DNA of 13,927 nucleotides, from NCBI GenBank assembly GCA_003162235.1, contig PMMN01000034.1, positions 963 through 14,889 on the forward strand, read 5' to 3'. Position 1 is the stretch's first letter. Every line of letters starts with the position of its first letter. This document shows positions 12,695 to 13,927 of this stretch, one piece after another. The translations under genes and the position numbers were made by a program. This DNA is from Actinomycetota bacterium. Its GTDB lineage: Bacteria > Actinomycetota > Thermoleophilia > Gaiellales > Gaiellaceae. The notes below the pieces were generated by a model. It saw only the letters and a program-made list of their open reading frames with translations, was not told the DNA's origin and searched no databases.

Positions 12695-12706
12695 CGAACG
12701 GCTAGC
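12690..12706. terminator. Hairpin carrying both convergent stop codons
   Basis: GCTAGC (12690-12695) and GCTAGC (12701-12706) are self-complementary copies 5 nt apart. They form a 6-bp hairpin around GAACG that reads almost the same on both strands. The STAS stop (12692-12694) and the GNAT-like stop (12704-12702) lie in its two arms. There is no U-tract. Confidence 0.35.
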
Positions 12707-13475
12707 TCGTCCCGCGCGTGAAGGCGCAGAAGCGACCGGCCGGGTTGAAGCCGAGCTTGGCGTAGAGAGCCTTGGGCCAGTCGTCCTCCTCGGCCAGTAT
12801 CCAGACCAGATCGTGGCCGGAGCGGAAGGCCTCGGCGACTGCGCGCTTGACCACCGAGCTGGCGAGTCCGCGGTCGCGGTACCCCTCCAGCGTCCCGACC
12901 GCCTCGATCTGAGCCGTACCGCCGCGCGAGTAGAGCTGGCAACCGCTGACGACTCTGCCGTCGAGCCGGCGCGCGAGGTACTGGCAGTCGATGCTCCGCG
13001 CGACGAGCTTGTTCTGCTCGGTCAACTGGCTCACGAGCTCGGCGCTCCCGGGATGGCGCTGCCGGTTCTCCTCCTCCCAGAAGGGAAGCATCTCCTCGAT
13101 CTCGACTTCGGCGACGAGCGGGAGCTTTTCCTCTTCGACCCGGCCGTCGTGGGTCATCACCAGTAGCCCTTGGGCTTTCCAGCTCAGGCTCGCGAACTGT
13201 GGCGCCAGGCGATCGGCGATCTCGGGCGAGTCGGCGAAGACGCGCCGGTGGCTGAGCCCGGCGCTGCCAAGTACGCGATCGGCCAGCGAGGCGAGCTCGC
13301 TCGCGCTTGCGCCCCCGTCCTCGACGCGCAGGTAGTTGCGATCCCGCACGAGCGGAAGCGACTCGCACAGAAGCGCCGTTGCCAGGAACGAGGAGAAGAT
13401 TCTCTCCGAGCAGCGCTCTTCCAGATAGCGGTTGAAGCCCACGACGCGCTCCAGCTCGCCGCCCGGCGTCGTCAT
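12702..13475 (-). CDS. Two-part protein with C-terminal GNAT acetyltransferase domain
   Basis: A 257-residue protein. The C-terminal half (about 155-257) is a GNAT domain, with the acetyl-CoA loop in VGTLEGYRDRGLASSVV (193-209) and the end motif LYAKLGFNPAGRF (237-249). The N-terminal half (about 1-140) is helical with acidic stretches (EVEIEEMLPFWEEENRQ) and may be a degenerate GNAT fold or a substrate domain; the exact family is not recognised. The frame is open far upstream, antisense to the next gene. ATG 13475 is chosen because GAGG (13486-13483) lies 7 nt before it. ATG 13514, 13 codons earlier, is a possible alternative. The acetyl acceptor is unknown. It converges on the STAS gene with a 7-bp gap and diverges from the LOG-like gene. 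Confidence 0.72.
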   Translation of the reverse strand: MTTPGGELERVVGFNRYLEERCSERIFSSFLATALLCESLPLVRDRNYLRVEDGGASASELASLADRVLGSAGLSHRRVFADSPEIADRLAPQFASLSWKAQGLLVMTHDGRVEEEKLPLVAEVEIEEMLPFWEEENRQRHPGSAELVSQLTEQNKLVARSIDCQYLARRLDGRVVSGCQLYSRGGTAQIEAVGTLEGYRDRGLASSVVKRAVAEAFRSGHDLVWILAEEDDWPKALYAKLGFNPAGRFCAFTRGTS

Positions 13476-13559
13476 CGTCCGTCCTCGCGTTTCGGCATAC
13501 CTCTCTTCTACCATCGCAAGAGCCTCTCCCGTCAGGCGGGCGGTGCAGACCTGGCGGGA

Positions 13560-13565
13560 TAGGCT
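13560..13565 (+). promoter_or_regulatory. Leaderless -10 box (TAGGCT) of the LOG-like gene
   Basis: TAGGCT fits TAnnnT and its last base is 7 nt before the G of GTG 13572, the normal distance from a -10 box to +1. No ribosome-binding site exists before that GTG. The same hexamer precedes the cupin gene at 5265-5260. A -35 box is not evident. Confidence 0.5.
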
Positions 13566-13571
13566 CTCAGG

Positions 13572-13927
13572 GTGAGAGCGGTTCAGATCTCGGTGATCGG
13601 AAGCGGCGGCGAGTGGGAGGCGCAGGCCGAGGAGGTGGGGCGGCTGCTCGCCGAGCGAGGCTGCACGGTGGTAACCGGCGGCGGCGGCGAAGTGATGGCG
13701 GCCGCGGCGCGGGGAGCGAAACAGGCCGGCGGCCGGACGATCGGAATTCTGCCCGGCGAGTCGCCGGGCGAGGCCAACGAGTGGATCGACGCCGCCGTGG
13801 CGACCGGCACCGGGCACACTCGCAACCTGGCGGTCGCCGCCTCGGGCGATGCTGTGATCGCAGTCGGCGGCAGCTGGGGAACGCTGAGCGAGATCGCGTT
13901 CGCGCGACGGCTCGGCCGCCCGACCGT
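13572..13927 (+). CDS. LOG-like (TIGR00725-type) Rossmann-fold protein, N-terminal part
   Basis: The first 118 codons of a gene running off the right edge. The sequence has VQISVIGSGG at the N-terminus, VVTGGGGEVMAAAARGA (33-49) and AVGGSWGTLSEIAFARRLGRP (97-117). These are the nucleotide-binding and GGxGTLxE motifs shared with LOG proteins and the TIGR00725 family. Classical LOG enzymes release cytokinin bases from their ribotides and have PGGxGTxxE; here the Pro is replaced (VGGSWGTLSE), as in the TIGR00725 branch, whose activity is not established. It is therefore called LOG-like only. The GTG at 13572 is preceded by a leaderless-type -10 box. About one third of the usual length is probably missing beyond the window. 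Confidence 0.8.
   Translation, partial: MRAVQISVIGSGGEWEAQAEEVGRLLAERGCTVVTGGGGEVMAAAARGAKQAGGRTIGILPGESPGEANEWIDAAVATGTGHTRNLAVAASGDAVIAVGGSWGTLSEIAFARRLGRPT

Noticed and set aside
13751..13769. Perfect 8-bp hairpin GCCCGGCG-AGT-CGCCGGGC
   Set aside because: It is inside the LOG-like coding region (LPGESPGE) and explained by GC-rich codon choice.
13476..13817. Upstream extension of the minus-strand GNAT-like gene
   Set aside because: The extension is antisense to the conserved LOG-like N-terminus, and a ribosome-binding site supports the internal ATG at 13475.
1..13927. Defence system, CRISPR array, prophage or insertion sequence
   Set aside because: No regularly spaced repeats, transposase, integrase, nuclease-helicase pair or toxin-antitoxin genes were seen; all identified genes are housekeeping or common regulatory types.

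Overview
The window is GC-rich, gene-dense bacterial DNA. Codons favour G or C at the third position, GTG starts are common, and several genes have TAnnnT -10 boxes a few bases before the start codon with no Shine-Dalgarno sequence. With an actinobacterial-type HisN phosphatase, an A-type Fe-S carrier next to complex I, and compact divergent or convergent units, this points to an actinobacterium, most likely a Thermoleophilia-like lineage (Gaiellales/Solirubrobacterales). That placement is inference; no marker gene settles it. I see no rRNA, tRNA, CRISPR array, insertion sequence, phage gene or toxin-antitoxin pair.

Layout, left to right. 1-191 (-): 5' end of nuoA, running off the left edge. 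338-2673 (+): an A-type Fe-S carrier (erpA-like), a thioredoxin-reductase-like ferredoxin-NADP+ reductase and a HisN-type phosphatase; the first two are each followed by a hairpin. 2692-3201 (-): a four-helix DoxX-like membrane protein with a leaderless promoter. 3256-5231 (-): cupin-lipB-lipA, a tight unit that makes and attaches the lipoyl cofactor. 5232-5607: a 376-bp non-coding region with a near-direct repeat and several hairpins. 5608-10084 (-): E1alpha-E1beta-E2 of a 2-oxo acid dehydrogenase, then a GNAT acetyltransferase and an AlkD-like DNA glycosylase, with overlapping or nearly overlapping joints. 10176-12694 (+): an amidohydrolase of the aminodeoxyfutalosine/adenosine deaminase type, a membrane-anchored TPR-like protein that starts inside it, and a STAS-domain anti-sigma factor antagonist. 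12702-13475 (-): a two-part GNAT-like protein. 13572-13927 (+): 5' part of a LOG-like (TIGR00725-type) protein, running off the right edge.

How the genes fit together. The central theme is oxidative metabolism and its cofactors. LipB and LipA supply the lipoyl group carried by Lys47 of the E2 protein encoded 2-5 kb away. LipA and complex I are both Fe-S proteins that could draw on the A-type carrier. The ferredoxin reductase can supply or take electrons from ferredoxin. If the amidohydrolase is an aminodeoxyfutalosine deaminase, it would add menaquinone synthesis, but its substrate is not decided by sequence alone.

I did not find a convincing new multi-gene system. The parts most worth a second look are the structured repeat region at 5260-5607, the leaderless promoters (doxX and LOG genes especially), the Cys-rich tail of the Fe-S carrier, and the 88-nt out-of-frame overlap between the amidohydrolase and TPR genes.
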